In this document: one piece after another, positions 15,255-24,053 of the stretch
Numbering within the stretch: position 1 is the first letter of the stretch
Layout of the letters: each line of letters starts with the position of its first letter
Assembly: GCA_023389575.1 (NCBI GenBank)
Contig: JAEWEG010000022.1
Coordinates: forward strand, 51,009-115,008
Length of the DNA stretch: 64,000 nt
Direction: 5' to 3'
Origin: Chloroflexota bacterium
GTDB taxonomy: Bacteria > Chloroflexota > Chloroflexia > Thermomicrobiales > UBA6265
The notes under the pieces: model-generated
The model's input: the letters and a program-made list of their open reading frames with translations, nothing else
Database searches by the model: none
What the model was told of the DNA's origin: nothing
Position numbers and translations under genes: made by a program

Positions 15255-16313
15255 ATGGCCGCCACCGACTTCACCTATACGGGCCGCAAGCCCGGTCACG
15301 TCACCGTCCGCAACCGCTGGTTCCAGGTGCGGCTCAACTACCGCGTGCTCGCCATGTGCCTCATCGCCACCGCCGTGCTGGCCGTGCTTGTGATCTGGGC
15401 GATGACGCTCGGCAGCTATCACATCGCCTTCTTCGACGTGGTGAAGTCGATCTGGAACAACGGTGACGAACAGCAGAACTTCATCGTTCGCACCCTGCGC
15501 CTGCCGCGAGTGTTCTCCGCGTTGCTCGTCGGTGCCGTGCTCGCCATGTCCGGCGCCATCTTCCAGGGGCTCGTCCGCAACGCGCTCGTCTCGCCGGACA
15601 TCATCGGCATCAACACCGGCGCGTCCCTGATGGCCGTGATCTGGATCGCCTATGGGCTGGCCTACAACCTGCTCGTGCTGGCCGCCTTCCTGGGCGCGAT
15701 CGTCACCGCCGCGCTCATCTACATCCTCAGCTGGAAGGGCGGCATCGTGCCCAGCCGGCTCATCCTCGTCGGCATCGGCTTCGGCGCGTTCCTCAGCGCC
15801 GGCACCACCTGGGTCACGCTCCAGTTCCCCATCGAACAGATTCGCCCGGCCATCGTCTGGACCATGGGTTCCGTCTACGGCAGCACCTGGGGCGATGTCC
15901 GCCTCGTCGGCTTCAGCCTCCTGCTGCTCGGACCCGCCGCCATCATCCTCATGTGGTATCTCCGCATCCTCCAGCTCGGCGACGACATCGGGCGCGGCCT
16001 CGGCATGCACCTCGAACTCACCCGGCTCGCCCTCATCGTGGTGGGCTGCGGCCTGGCCGCCGTCGCCGTCTCCATCGCCGGTCCAATCGGTTTCGTCGCG
16101 CTCATGGTTCCCCACGTCGCCCGCATGCTGGCGGGCCCCATCTCCAGCAGCGTCATGCTCTTCACCGGTCTGCTTGGCGCCATCTTCCTGCTTTTCGCCG
16201 ACGTGGTTTCGCAGCACTATCTCCCGGTCACCCTGCCGGTCGGAGTCGTCACCTCCGCCATCGGGGCGCCGTACTTCCTCTACCTTCTCTACAAGTCGAA
16301 TGCGCGGGTGTAA
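15255..16313 (+). CDS. FecCD family ABC importer permease 2
   Basis: 352 residues, the partner of the previous permease; together they would form the heterodimeric channel. Motifs: RLPRVFSALLVGAVLAMSGAIFQGLVRNALVSPDIIGINTGAS, GLGMHLELTRLALIVVGCGLAAVAVSIAGPIGFVALMVPHVAR and the final SAIGAPYFLYLLYKS. The basic N-terminal 30 residues precede the first helix. The ATG touches the stop of permease 1, indicating translational coupling. The double ATPase follows after three bases. Confidence 0.9.
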   Translation: MAATDFTYTGRKPGHVTVRNRWFQVRLNYRVLAMCLIATAVLAVLVIWAMTLGSYHIAFFDVVKSIWNNGDEQQNFIVRTLRLPRVFSALLVGAVLAMSGAIFQGLVRNALVSPDIIGINTGASLMAVIWIAYGLAYNLLVLAAFLGAIVTAALIYILSWKGGIVPSRLILVGIGFGAFLSAGTTWVTLQFPIEQIRPAIVWTMGSVYGSTWGDVRLVGFSLLLLGPAAIILMWYLRILQLGDDIGRGLGMHLELTRLALIVVGCGLAAVAVSIAGPIGFVALMVPHVARMLAGPISSSVMLFTGLLGAIFLLFADVVSQHYLPVTLPVGVVTSAIGAPYFLYLLYKSNARV

Positions 16314-16316
16314 TTC

Positions 16317-17978
16317 ATGGCTCGATTGCTCTCCGAAAAGGTCTCGCTCAGCTACGGTGACTCGCAGGTCGTCCACGACCTCTCGATCACCATTCCCGAC
16401 GGCCAGATCACCACGATCATCGGGCCCAATGGCTGCGGCAAGTCAACCCTGCTGAAATCGCTCGCCCGGTTGCTGAAGCCAACCGGCGGATCGGTCCTGC
16501 TCGACGGCCAGATCATCCACCACTACCCCACCCGCGAGGTCGCCAAGCGCCTCGGCCTCCTCTCCCAACAGGCCGTCATCGTCCCTGGCATCAGCGTCGC
16601 CGACCTCGTTCGCCGCGGGCGCTACCCGCACCAGGCATTCATGCAGCCGCCGTCGAAGGAGGACGAAATCGCGGTTAACCACGCGCTCGAACTCACCGGC
16701 ATGGAGGAACTCCGTGACCGTCCGGTCGACCGCCTCTCCGGCGGCCAGCGCCAGCGCGCCTGGATCGCGATGGCCATCGCGCAGGACACCCCGCTGCTAC
16801 TGCTCGACGAACCGACCACCTTCCTCGATATCTCCCACCAGCTTGAAGTGGTCGATCTCGTCCAGAAGCTGAACCGGGAAGACGGCCGCACCGTGGTGAT
16901 GGTGCTGCACGACATCAACGAGGCCGCCCGCGCCAGCGACCATATCGTGGCCATGCGTGATGGCCGCATCATCCACGAAGGTCCGCCGTCCGAGACCATC
17001 AACCCAACCGTGCTGCGGGAGACCTACGGCGTCGAATGCGACGTCTACCCGCACCCGGTCCTCGACTACCCCTACTGCGTGCCGCACAGCAGCCAGAGCC
17101 AGGCCACCGAGTTCGTGGCCGCCCAGGGCGATGGCTTCCAGGTCCACGGCATCGACACCGGCTACGGCAAGCACATCGTGCTCGAAAACCTTTCGGTCGA
17201 GATCGAGGCGGGCCGCGTGACTTCCATCATCGGTCCCAACGCCTGCGGCAAGTCGACCCTGGTCCGAACCTGTGCCCGCCTGCTCAAGCCGAACAAGGGG
17301 AAGATCCACCTCGGCGACGACCAGGTCCACCGTGGCTCGCACCGGAAGTTCGCCCGCCGCCTGGCGCTGCTCGCCCAGGGTCAGATGCCGCCGTCCGGCT
17401 TCCTGGTCGAAGACCTCGTCGCGTCCGGTCGCATCCCCCACCAGGGCCTCTTCCGCCAGTGGAGTTCGGAGGACGAATCCATCGTCAACGACGCCCTCGA
17501 ACGCGCCAACCTGACCGACATGCGCTACCGCGAGGTCGACACCCTCTCCGGCGGCCAGCGCCAGCGCTGCTGGTTCGCCATGTGCCTGGCCCAGAACACG
17601 CCTGTCATCCTGCTCGACGAACCGACCACCTTCCTCGACATCTCCGCCCAGCTCGACATGCTGGACATGGCCCACCGCCTCAACCGCGAGGAGGGCCGCA
17701 CCGTGGTGATGATCCTCCACGACCTGAACATGGCCGCCCGCTACTCCGACACCATCATCGCCATGAAGAACGGCAGGGTGATGGCCACCGGCTCCCCACG
17801 CGACGTATTGACCCCGGAAACGCTCCGCGAGGTCTTCGAGATCGAGGCCCAGGTCACCACCGACCCCAACACCGGCTGCCCGGTGGTGATCCCGATCGAC
17901 TCCGTCAACACCGCCAGCGAACTGGATCAGATCCCCAGCTTCGAGGGGCTCGCCACCGCCGCCATCCCTGCCGACTGA
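16317..17978 (+). CDS. fused double ABC ATPase of the FepC/BtuD type
   Basis: 553 residues with two complete ATP-binding cassettes in one chain. The first has Walker A GPNGCGKST (about 36-44), signature LSGGQRQRAWIAMAIAQ and Walker B LLLLDEPTTFLDISHQLEV. The second has Walker A GPNACGKST (about 306), LSGGQRQRCWFAMCLAQ and VILLDEPTTFLDISAQLDM. Both sites look catalytically intact. FecCD importers usually use a homodimer of single-cassette ATPases, so the fusion is notable. The linker between the cassettes runs roughly 255-275. The acidic tail after 520 is unassigned. Confidence 0.9.
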   Translation: MARLLSEKVSLSYGDSQVVHDLSITIPDGQITTIIGPNGCGKSTLLKSLARLLKPTGGSVLLDGQIIHHYPTREVAKRLGLLSQQAVIVPGISVADLVRRGRYPHQAFMQPPSKEDEIAVNHALELTGMEELRDRPVDRLSGGQRQRAWIAMAIAQDTPLLLLDEPTTFLDISHQLEVVDLVQKLNREDGRTVVMVLHDINEAARASDHIVAMRDGRIIHEGPPSETINPTVLRETYGVECDVYPHPVLDYPYCVPHSSQSQATEFVAAQGDGFQVHGIDTGYGKHIVLENLSVEIEAGRVTSIIGPNACGKSTLVRTCARLLKPNKGKIHLGDDQVHRGSHRKFARRLALLAQGQMPPSGFLVEDLVASGRIPHQGLFRQWSSEDESIVNDALERANLTDMRYREVDTLSGGQRQRCWFAMCLAQNTPVILLDEPTTFLDISAQLDMLDMAHRLNREEGRTVVMILHDLNMAARYSDTIIAMKNGRVMATGSPRDVLTPETLREVFEIEAQVTTDPNTGCPVVIPIDSVNTASELDQIPSFEGLATAAIPAD

Positions 17979-17994
17979 TTCAACCAAATCGTCG

Positions 17995-20340
17995 TTAGGC
18001 GTAATAGCTCATCACTAGACGAATTTCCGATTTCGCGCGCTCCAAAGTGCCATCCTCGTTCAATTTGTCGTAAGTTTCCGGCATCATATAGACACGCAAT
18101 CGCTGAATTCGCTTTTCAACTCCCGCCTGAATACCACTAACCACACTCGATACAGTGACTAGTGATCTAATCTCACTCTGATATAGCCAAACGTTAATGT
18201 CCGACCCAAACTTCTCTCGACCTGATTCTGTCGGTATATCTACCAAGCAATGAATTCTGTCTTCAGGTAAACTAAACTCTCCCACCATCATCTCTTGAAG
18301 CTTGTCTACTACCCGCAATTCTTCCTCCGGAGCCATTCGCTCGAACTTCCGACATAGCACATCACTTATCGAGTCGCCTAAAAATCGATTATACTGCACC
18401 ACCTCCTTGTATAGTCTTGGGCGCATTGCCGTTAACGCATTGGCCAACACAGAAACGTCAATGAACCCCACCTCCTCAGCAATATCCGCTATACACGAAA
18501 GAACCATCTCCTCATTTCCCTCGATTGCAACATCGCGAATTCTTTTATCAACATTGTCAATATTTCTAATTCGAAGCAATGCATATCTCAACATCGCAAA
18601 TACAGAACGGTTCAGTCTGTTCCAATATATTCTTTCGTGAAGCCAATACCTTTGCGCCAACACTTGTTCTGCAGTAGATATAGCCGAAGATTTAATTACC
18701 AGTCTACCATCTTTTAGCCTCATATTCTCCAGAAGATATTCAATGTCGTACAATCCGGCGCTGCTCACTCCAAGGTGATAAGCATCTCTCCTCAAGTAGT
18801 CTAAAACTCTTATGTCCAAAGACCCGTTCAGGATAGCCGATGCCAATCCCGCTTGAATCGACAATCGATCACGCTCCTCTCCAACCACCAGAGCGACTAC
18901 ATCGCTCCATACTGCTCGGGGGAACAAGGAGCTCACCACTTCGCGCAACGGCTCATTAAATCTTCTCTCAATCTCCTCAAACACTGCCCCCTTACTGAGC
19001 TCCGGCAATATCCCTGGCTGCCTGTTCCTTATCTCTTGAACAGCGATCGCTAGAGGATACCTGGTAACATTGTCTAGAAGTGTACTCACGATGGTCGTCT
19101 CGATTTGAGACGGACTCATCATTCTCAAGAATTCGGGATCTCTGGTCAATGCGACTAGAAGCTTTCTGCAGTTCTCGTAGGTACCAAGAGTATGCTCGTA
19201 TCTCGTGTGACCTCCGGACGGAAATGTCCTGGAAATTAGCATTAATTGCGGTACATCCTTAAGTCTCAATAGTGCAGGGTGTTTCGTTATATGCTCAACT
19301 CTATCAGTCATCGCAACAGACTCAATAGGCAATAACACTCTATTGGTGTCGGATCTACTCAACTCGTGAACACCCCACAACGTGTGATTCACAGGATGAA
19401 TATCTCTCAGAGTATCGAGAATGCTCTCTGCATCTAACCCAGATTCTTTCTTTCTACCAGATTCTAGCGTTGCCCGAAGCGCCTTTACCCATGCCTCCAT
19501 TGAACCTCCTACCGGAATAACCTCCTCGCAGTGATTCAGTAGGGCGATTCCTGTATGGCAAGACGAATATATGTCCCAGTATGGCTGTAATTCCAACATG
19601 TCACTGAGACTAATCAGTTCTCCCATATGCTCTGCTACCCATGGAGGGCACCAGCTCTTACTGCCAATGAGCGGAACCTTCTGATCTCCATTCCTTCTGG
19701 CATTTTCACGAGATCTCCCCAAACCGAGGTCTCCTATAACCACCTCACGACCAAGTGTTATAAAGATGTTTTTGGGGGCTATATCATAGTGAAAATATTC
19801 CAAGCTGTGAATATACTGCAACCCCTCAAAAATCCCAGTTATTATGTCTATTATTATCTCTGGTTTTTCTGATACATAACTTCTCAATAGACCGTCAGAC
19901 ATCGCCTGCTTCAGAGTTGAGCCAGCTACGTAATCGGTGACGAGGTACGGTATTTTCACTTCTTGATGTTCCGACTTGTAAAGATTGCACTCTACGACCT
20001 TAAGAATGCGCTGATGATTCAATGATGACAGCACGGACACCTCGTCGAGGAAGTTCTGGGTACTGATTCGCCCTTCACCTTCCTCATCGTGCTTCGTGAC
20101 AAGGTCATCCTGATACAGAAAGAACTTCACAGCTCTTTTCATCGTCGCGCCAGGGAGCATCTGCTGGTGGCCAAGCACCACAACCCCTGATCCTCCAGTT
20201 CCCAAAACGGTGGGGGCTCCACCAATCTCCTCTTTGACAAACTCGTATCGGTCGAGTTTGGGCCCGGTCCCGTCAAGGCCTAAAATTCGATAACGAATTG
20301 TGTTCTCGGAAACTTCCACAATTTCCCCCACCACTTCCAA
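17995..20340 (-). CDS. Ser/Thr protein kinase fused to a degenerate SAMHD1/dGTPase-like HD domain
   Basis: 781 residues in a clearly AT-richer segment. The kinase domain (about 35-290) has Gly-loop LGTGGSGVV (46-54), AVKFF Lys72, catalytic HYDIAPKNIF (Asp186, Asn191) and DLG (204-206), all compatible with activity. The second domain (about 340-600) follows the SAMHD1/dGTPase order: HITKHPALLRLKDVPQL, GGHTRYEHTLG (377-386), an HD-motif position reading TLLDNVTRYPLA (420-431), and LDYLRRDAYHLG (513-524). The His of HD and the next two His are lost while two Asp remain. It converges with the importer operon. TTG start uncertain. Function unknown; an immune sensor-effector is a guess. Confidence 0.75.
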   Translation of the reverse strand: MEVVGEIVEVSENTIRYRILGLDGTGPKLDRYEFVKEEIGGAPTVLGTGGSGVVVLGHQQMLPGATMKRAVKFFLYQDDLVTKHDEEGEGRISTQNFLDEVSVLSSLNHQRILKVVECNLYKSEHQEVKIPYLVTDYVAGSTLKQAMSDGLLRSYVSEKPEIIIDIITGIFEGLQYIHSLEYFHYDIAPKNIFITLGREVVIGDLGLGRSRENARRNGDQKVPLIGSKSWCPPWVAEHMGELISLSDMLELQPYWDIYSSCHTGIALLNHCEEVIPVGGSMEAWVKALRATLESGRKKESGLDAESILDTLRDIHPVNHTLWGVHELSRSDTNRVLLPIESVAMTDRVEHITKHPALLRLKDVPQLMLISRTFPSGGHTRYEHTLGTYENCRKLLVALTRDPEFLRMMSPSQIETTIVSTLLDNVTRYPLAIAVQEIRNRQPGILPELSKGAVFEEIERRFNEPLREVVSSLFPRAVWSDVVALVVGEERDRLSIQAGLASAILNGSLDIRVLDYLRRDAYHLGVSSAGLYDIEYLLENMRLKDGRLVIKSSAISTAEQVLAQRYWLHERIYWNRLNRSVFAMLRYALLRIRNIDNVDKRIRDVAIEGNEEMVLSCIADIAEEVGFIDVSVLANALTAMRPRLYKEVVQYNRFLGDSISDVLCRKFERMAPEEELRVVDKLQEMMVGEFSLPEDRIHCLVDIPTESGREKFGSDINVWLYQSEIRSLVTVSSVVSGIQAGVEKRIQRLRVYMMPETYDKLNEDGTLERAKSEIRLVMSYYA

Positions 20341-20644
20341 AATGGATTTGAGTTGTAGTCCCTCCCCACATATTCTCAGGTTGCGTCAATGTGATCAAGT
20401 CTCAATAATTCGGATGCGACTATCAACGTTTGATCGTTGTCCACGTGCCTTAGGGTCACTCTCTTCGCCTCCTTGCCATTGAACCGTCTTCCTCAACCTG
20501 TCCGTCACCTAAACTTCCCGCCCATGAACCACCGCATCAATCTCGAGCCAAGGCGAACGGGGATGTTCCGGTCGAACCCGCCTCCGCCGCCATCCGTGGC
20601 AACTGACCCGGTTCCGGCAACGGAAAGCCAATTCAATACGCGAA
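20341..20644. other. AT-rich upstream region of the kinase-HD gene
   Basis: About 300 bases without a gene. It contains ATCAACGTTTGAT (20422-20434), a short palindrome that could be an operator, and a GGGGAGGG on the minus strand about 20 bases before the TTG start of the kinase gene. GC content rises again from about 20,450. Confidence 0.4.
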
Positions 20645-20675
20645 AAGGGCGATTGGTGATTAGCCAATCGCCCTT
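20645..20675 (-). terminator. terminator after the Pro-rich small protein
   Basis: AAGGGCGATTGG (20645-20656) pairs perfectly with 20664-20675 around a seven-base loop. On the minus strand it ends in CCCTTTTC, as expected for termination of the leftward small genes. Confidence 0.7.
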
Positions 20676-20709
20676 CCCGATGTTAATTCTGCCGAAGCTC
20701 GTCGCATCG

Positions 20710-20949
20710 TTACGCGGGCGGAAGCGGCGCGTCCGGCCCCTCACCCGGCTCCACCGGCGGTCGCTCCATGGGGACGCCATCACGGTCGTCCGTGGCCGGC
20801 GCGTCCCCGGGCGGGTCGAACGGAACATCGCTCGGCACCGGCACCGGTGGATCGGTCGGCACATCCCGCGGCGTTTCGCCCGGCGGATCGATCGGTGTAT
20901 CGGTTGGCAACGACGATGGCTGGTCAGCCGGTGTGAATGGGTCGGTCAT
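20710..20949 (-). CDS. small proline-rich acidic protein
   Basis: 79 residues, almost entirely Pro, Asp, Thr, Val and Gly (TPADQPSSLPTDTPIDPPGE and similar), predicted disordered, with no signal peptide. It is very probably a real gene because AGGAGG lies six bases before the ATG and a good terminator follows. It lies after another small acidic gene in the same direction (87-bp gap). No function recognised; it could be a hydration or stress-related disordered protein. Confidence 0.6.
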   Translation of the reverse strand: MTDPFTPADQPSSLPTDTPIDPPGETPRDVPTDPPVPVPSDVPFDPPGDAPATDDRDGVPMERPPVEPGEGPDAPLPPA

Positions 20950-21036
20950 GGAATCCTCCTGTACGTGGGAGCAGTGGGATCGGTCGGTTTGTCCCGGAGC
21001 GGGCGAACATGGCGACGTCCTGCACCATGAAACCGC

Positions 21037-21234
21037 CTATCCCGGATTCTCTTCGCCGCTTTCCAGCTGCCGATCCTGCTCCTCGCGTGCCTGCTCGGAA
21101 GACGGCTTGTCCTGGTCGTCGTTCAGGTTGGGTATCCCGCCCTCTGGCACGTCTGGCGCCTCGGGAATGTCCGCGTCCGCCTGCTTGTCGTCTGGCTGGT
21201 TGTTTGACGGTGTGCGCGATTTGTCGTGATTCAT
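21037..21234 (-). CDS. small acidic disordered protein
   Basis: 65 residues rich in Asp, Glu, Gln, Pro and Ser (PSNNQPDDKQADADIPEAPD), with no hydrophobic core and no signal peptide. GGGAGG lies before the ATG at 21234, supporting expression. It and the next small gene look like a pair of intrinsically disordered cytoplasmic proteins. It sits just after the MBL hydrolase gene on the same strand. Confidence 0.6.
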   Translation of the reverse strand: MNHDKSRTPSNNQPDDKQADADIPEAPDVPEGGIPNLNDDQDKPSSEQAREEQDRQLESGEENPG

Positions 21235-21270
21235 GTCATACCTCCCATGGCGTGTTCATGGTGAAACGCA

Positions 21271-22062
21271 TCAATCAGCCACGTACCGGCCCCTGTCTGG
21301 GACGGCGACCTCCTCGAACTGGGCGACCAGTTCCGCGAGCCCCTGGCTAAGGGCCTCGCCGCTCATCGGCGTACCGTGGCCGGTCGCCGCGATCTTCGGC
21401 TTGAGCGCCTCCAGGATGCGAACCGACTCCTCGGCGGCAGCCCAATCCGGCGTGAAGTAGGCCGGTGGTCCATGCACTTCCTGGTTCTGCCGCAACACCT
21501 GGTAGAGCGATTCCTGCTCCACCGTGACGAACGCGTCACCGGCGATCAGGAACCTGTCGCGGTCCCGGAACAGCGAGATATGCCCCCTGGTATGGCCGGG
21601 GGTATGAACCCACTTCCAGCCGGGTAGGTTGGGGACCCCATGGTCGAGCGGCAATGGCCGCACCCGGTCTCCGAAATTCGCCGCCTTGGAGGGATAGGTG
21701 AAGGACATCAGCGCCATGCCGCCCTTGCCCACCGTGGGATCCGGCTGGGGATAGTCCTCTTCGCCGGTCAGGTGCGGCGCCTCGAGCGGATGCGCCCACA
21801 CCGGCGCGTCCCATTGCTCCAGCAGGTCATCCAGCGCCCCGACATGGTCGAAGTGGCCGTGGGTGAGCACGATCGCCGCTGGCTGGGCTCCTGCGCCGAA
21901 GGTATCCTCCGCCGCCGACACGATGGCGTTGGTCGCCCCGGCCAGGGCGGCATCAACCAGGATCCAACTCTCGGGCGTTCCGACCAGATAGCAATTGACG
22001 AACAGGTGACGGATGCGGACAACGTCTGGCCCGACCGTGTCAATCGAGGTGGTGATGGACAT
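21271..22062 (-). CDS. MBL-fold metallo-hydrolase
   Basis: 263 residues of the metallo-beta-lactamase fold. The metal-binding motif LTHGHFDHVGAL (His68, His70, Asp72, His73), HTPGHTRGHISLF and FLIAGDAFVTVE supply the di-metal ligands, and the late ATGHGTPMSG gives the final His. Family members include glyoxalase II, lactonases and persulfide dioxygenases; the sequence does not decide among them. The start at 22062 has AAGGGAGAGG five to six bases upstream. Confidence 0.88.
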   Translation of the reverse strand: MSITTSIDTVGPDVVRIRHLFVNCYLVGTPESWILVDAALAGATNAIVSAAEDTFGAGAQPAAIVLTHGHFDHVGALDDLLEQWDAPVWAHPLEAPHLTGEEDYPQPDPTVGKGGMALMSFTYPSKAANFGDRVRPLPLDHGVPNLPGWKWVHTPGHTRGHISLFRDRDRFLIAGDAFVTVEQESLYQVLRQNQEVHGPPAYFTPDWAAAEESVRILEALKPKIAATGHGTPMSGEALSQGLAELVAQFEEVAVPDRGRYVAD

Positions 22063-22180
22063 GCACGCCTCTCCCTTCGACTGGTGACGTAGGGAGATGA
22101 TCGCCCCGCCGAAAGGCCATTACCATCGGGCTTGCGGCATATGCGCGCTATGCCTTGTCCGGCAGCGAAATGCGCCCGGG

Positions 22181-22534
22181 TCAGGACGCCCGCAGGATTT
22201 TCTCCATCGGCCTGCCTTTCGCCAGTTCGTCGACCAGCTTGTCGAGATAGCGAATCTCCCGCATCGTGAACTCCTCGATCTCCTCGATGCGGACACCGCA
22301 GATGACGCCCTTGATCTGGGTTCGCGCGGGATTCAGCTCCGGCGCTTCGGCAATGAAGGTCTCGATATCGGTCCCGGCTTCAAGGATCGCTTCCAGGCCT
22401 GCCTGCGAGTAACCGGTCAGCCACTGGATCACCTCATCGACCTCCTCTTTGGTGCGCCCCTTCCGCTCCGCCTTGTTGATGTATTCGGGGTACACCCGCG
22501 CAAAACTCATCGTGTAGATCCGATGCTTCTTCAT
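22181..22534 (-). CDS. DUF2200 family protein
   Basis: 117 residues that match DUF2200 throughout: MKKHRIYTMSFARVYPEYIN, KAERKGRTKEEVDEVIQWLT, and IKGVICGVRIEEIEE. It is a small soluble protein of unknown function, widespread in bacteria as a single gene. Highly charged, no signal peptide. It is flanked by the MBL hydrolase and an MFS transporter on the same strand, with gaps over 110 bp, so it is probably a separate unit. Confidence 0.85.
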   Translation of the reverse strand: MKKHRIYTMSFARVYPEYINKAERKGRTKEEVDEVIQWLTGYSQAGLEAILEAGTDIETFIAEAPELNPARTQIKGVICGVRIEEIEEFTMREIRYLDKLVDELAKGRPMEKILRAS

Positions 22535-22704
22535 GCAATCTCCGTTCAGCCAGGCACAACAGCCGGGTAGCCAGGCAAGCTCCCACCAGGCACATCACTG
22601 TCTCACCATCATAGAGCGTGGCGAACGTACACTCCACTCCCCCGTGGCCGAATGTGGTTCAGGCGGCTGCCCGGACCGCGAGGACCACGCGTGCTCCGTC
22701 CGCG

Positions 22705-23958
22705 TCAGCCTCGATACACGCGCAGGGCTGAAAACGCCGCCGTCGACCGGGCCGCCAGCGCCCCCAGGGCGCAAACCATCATCGCCACCCGCAGGTCGAG
22801 CACCGATCCCAGCGCCCCACCCAGCAACGCCCCGATCGCTCCCGCGCCATAGACCATGAACCGGTGACTCGCCGTGACCCGCCCGTGCAGATGGTCCGGA
22901 ATGATCACCTGGCGCAATGTCCACTGATGGATGTTGGCCACCGCCCCGCTGAACCCCTCGACCGCCCGCGAGAACCCCAGCAGCCCCAGCACCAACACCA
23001 ATGGCCCGCCCGCCAGTGGCAGAACCAGCCAGGCCGCCGCCTCGATGATCCACCCCCAGACGATGGCCGGCCCGATCCCAAACCGTCTCCCCGCCCACCC
23101 GGCGGCCATCGATCCCGGCACGGCGGCCAGGCCACCCAGCGCGAACACCCCTCCGATCATCAGGGCGCTGAGCCCCAGTTCGCGGCTCGCGTAGAGGATG
23201 AACATCGCCAGCACCCCTCCACCGAACAGCCCTGACCCAACCGAGGTCAGCACGATCGGGCGCAACAGCGGATGCCCCAGCAACGCCGTGAAGCCCTCGG
23301 CGAGCGCTTCCCGAGGCGTCCCAATATCTTGCCGCGCCGGTACCGGTTCCCGCTTCCCGATCCGCGCGAGGGTGGCCGCCGAGAACAGGTAACCCGCCGC
23401 GCTGGTCACGATCGCGATCGGCGCCGACAGGAACTGAACCAGCACCCCACCCACCCCCGGTCCGGCCGAATCGGCCACCGAGTGACTCATCTGGATCCTG
23501 CTGTTGGCGGGAATCAGGTGCTCCCGCCCAACGAGCGTCGGCAGGTACGCCATCCGGGCGATTTCTCCCGTGGCCGAGAGCAGTCCCACGCCCGCGACCA
23601 CCACGCACAGGTGCGCGAACGAGATTTCCGCGACCGCATACGCAACCGAGATCGACAGCAGCAGCAGCGCGCAGCAAATGTCGGCGCTGATCATCACCGG
23701 ACGCCGCCGGATTCGATCGACTTTCAAGCCGACCGGCAGGCTGACCAGCAGGTATGCGCCCTCGCTCGCCGCGGCCAATGCCCCCATCTGCAATGGCGAA
23801 ACCCCAACCTCCACCGCCGCGATCAGCGGAATCGCCAGCGACGTGATCCTCGCTCCTCCCAGCGAGGCGCTCAGCCCCGCCCAGAACCGGTGGAAGTCGC
23901 GAGGCAATCGGGAGGTCACGGTTTGCGGACTCTGTGTTGACGCCACCGTCACCGCCAT
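22705..23958 (-). CDS. MFS transporter (exporter-like)
   Basis: 417 residues from the ATG at 23958, which follows AGAGAGG; the longer frame to 24060 runs into the divergent promoter. About twelve helices, with the MFS loop LPVGLKVDRIRRRPVMIS between helices 2 and 3. It resembles the MFS_3/enterobactin-exporter-like branch (DHLHGRVTASHRFMVYGAGAIGALLGGALG near helix 10-11). It is divergently transcribed from an ABATE/CGNR regulator with a shared palindrome, so that regulator probably controls it. Substrate unknown. Confidence 0.85.
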   Translation of the reverse strand: MAVTVASTQSPQTVTSRLPRDFHRFWAGLSASLGGARITSLAIPLIAAVEVGVSPLQMGALAAASEGAYLLVSLPVGLKVDRIRRRPVMISADICCALLLLSISVAYAVAEISFAHLCVVVAGVGLLSATGEIARMAYLPTLVGREHLIPANSRIQMSHSVADSAGPGVGGVLVQFLSAPIAIVTSAAGYLFSAATLARIGKREPVPARQDIGTPREALAEGFTALLGHPLLRPIVLTSVGSGLFGGGVLAMFILYASRELGLSALMIGGVFALGGLAAVPGSMAAGWAGRRFGIGPAIVWGWIIEAAAWLVLPLAGGPLVLVLGLLGFSRAVEGFSGAVANIHQWTLRQVIIPDHLHGRVTASHRFMVYGAGAIGALLGGALGSVLDLRVAMMVCALGALAARSTAAFSALRVYRG

Positions 23959-24009
23959 GGGGTTCGCCTCTCTTCTTACCGTCAATAAACCATAGAGCAG
24001 TAAGACTTT

Positions 24010-24020
24010 ACCTGAGGTAT
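24010..24020. promoter_or_regulatory. operator candidate between MFS and CGNR regulator
   Basis: TACCTGAGGTA is a perfect palindrome in the middle of the 95-bp divergent promoter region. Further GGTAAG/CTTACC half sites lie at about 24000, 24024 and 24046, as expected for a multi-site autoregulated operator. Confidence 0.45.
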
Positions 24021-24053
24021 ACTTACCAGTCAAGACCGCTAAAGAGGTAAGCC

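Noticed and set aside
14847..16376. Long minus-strand open frame across the FecCD permeases
   Set aside because: Shadow of the permease genes. It has acidic low-complexity composition and no homology-like motifs.
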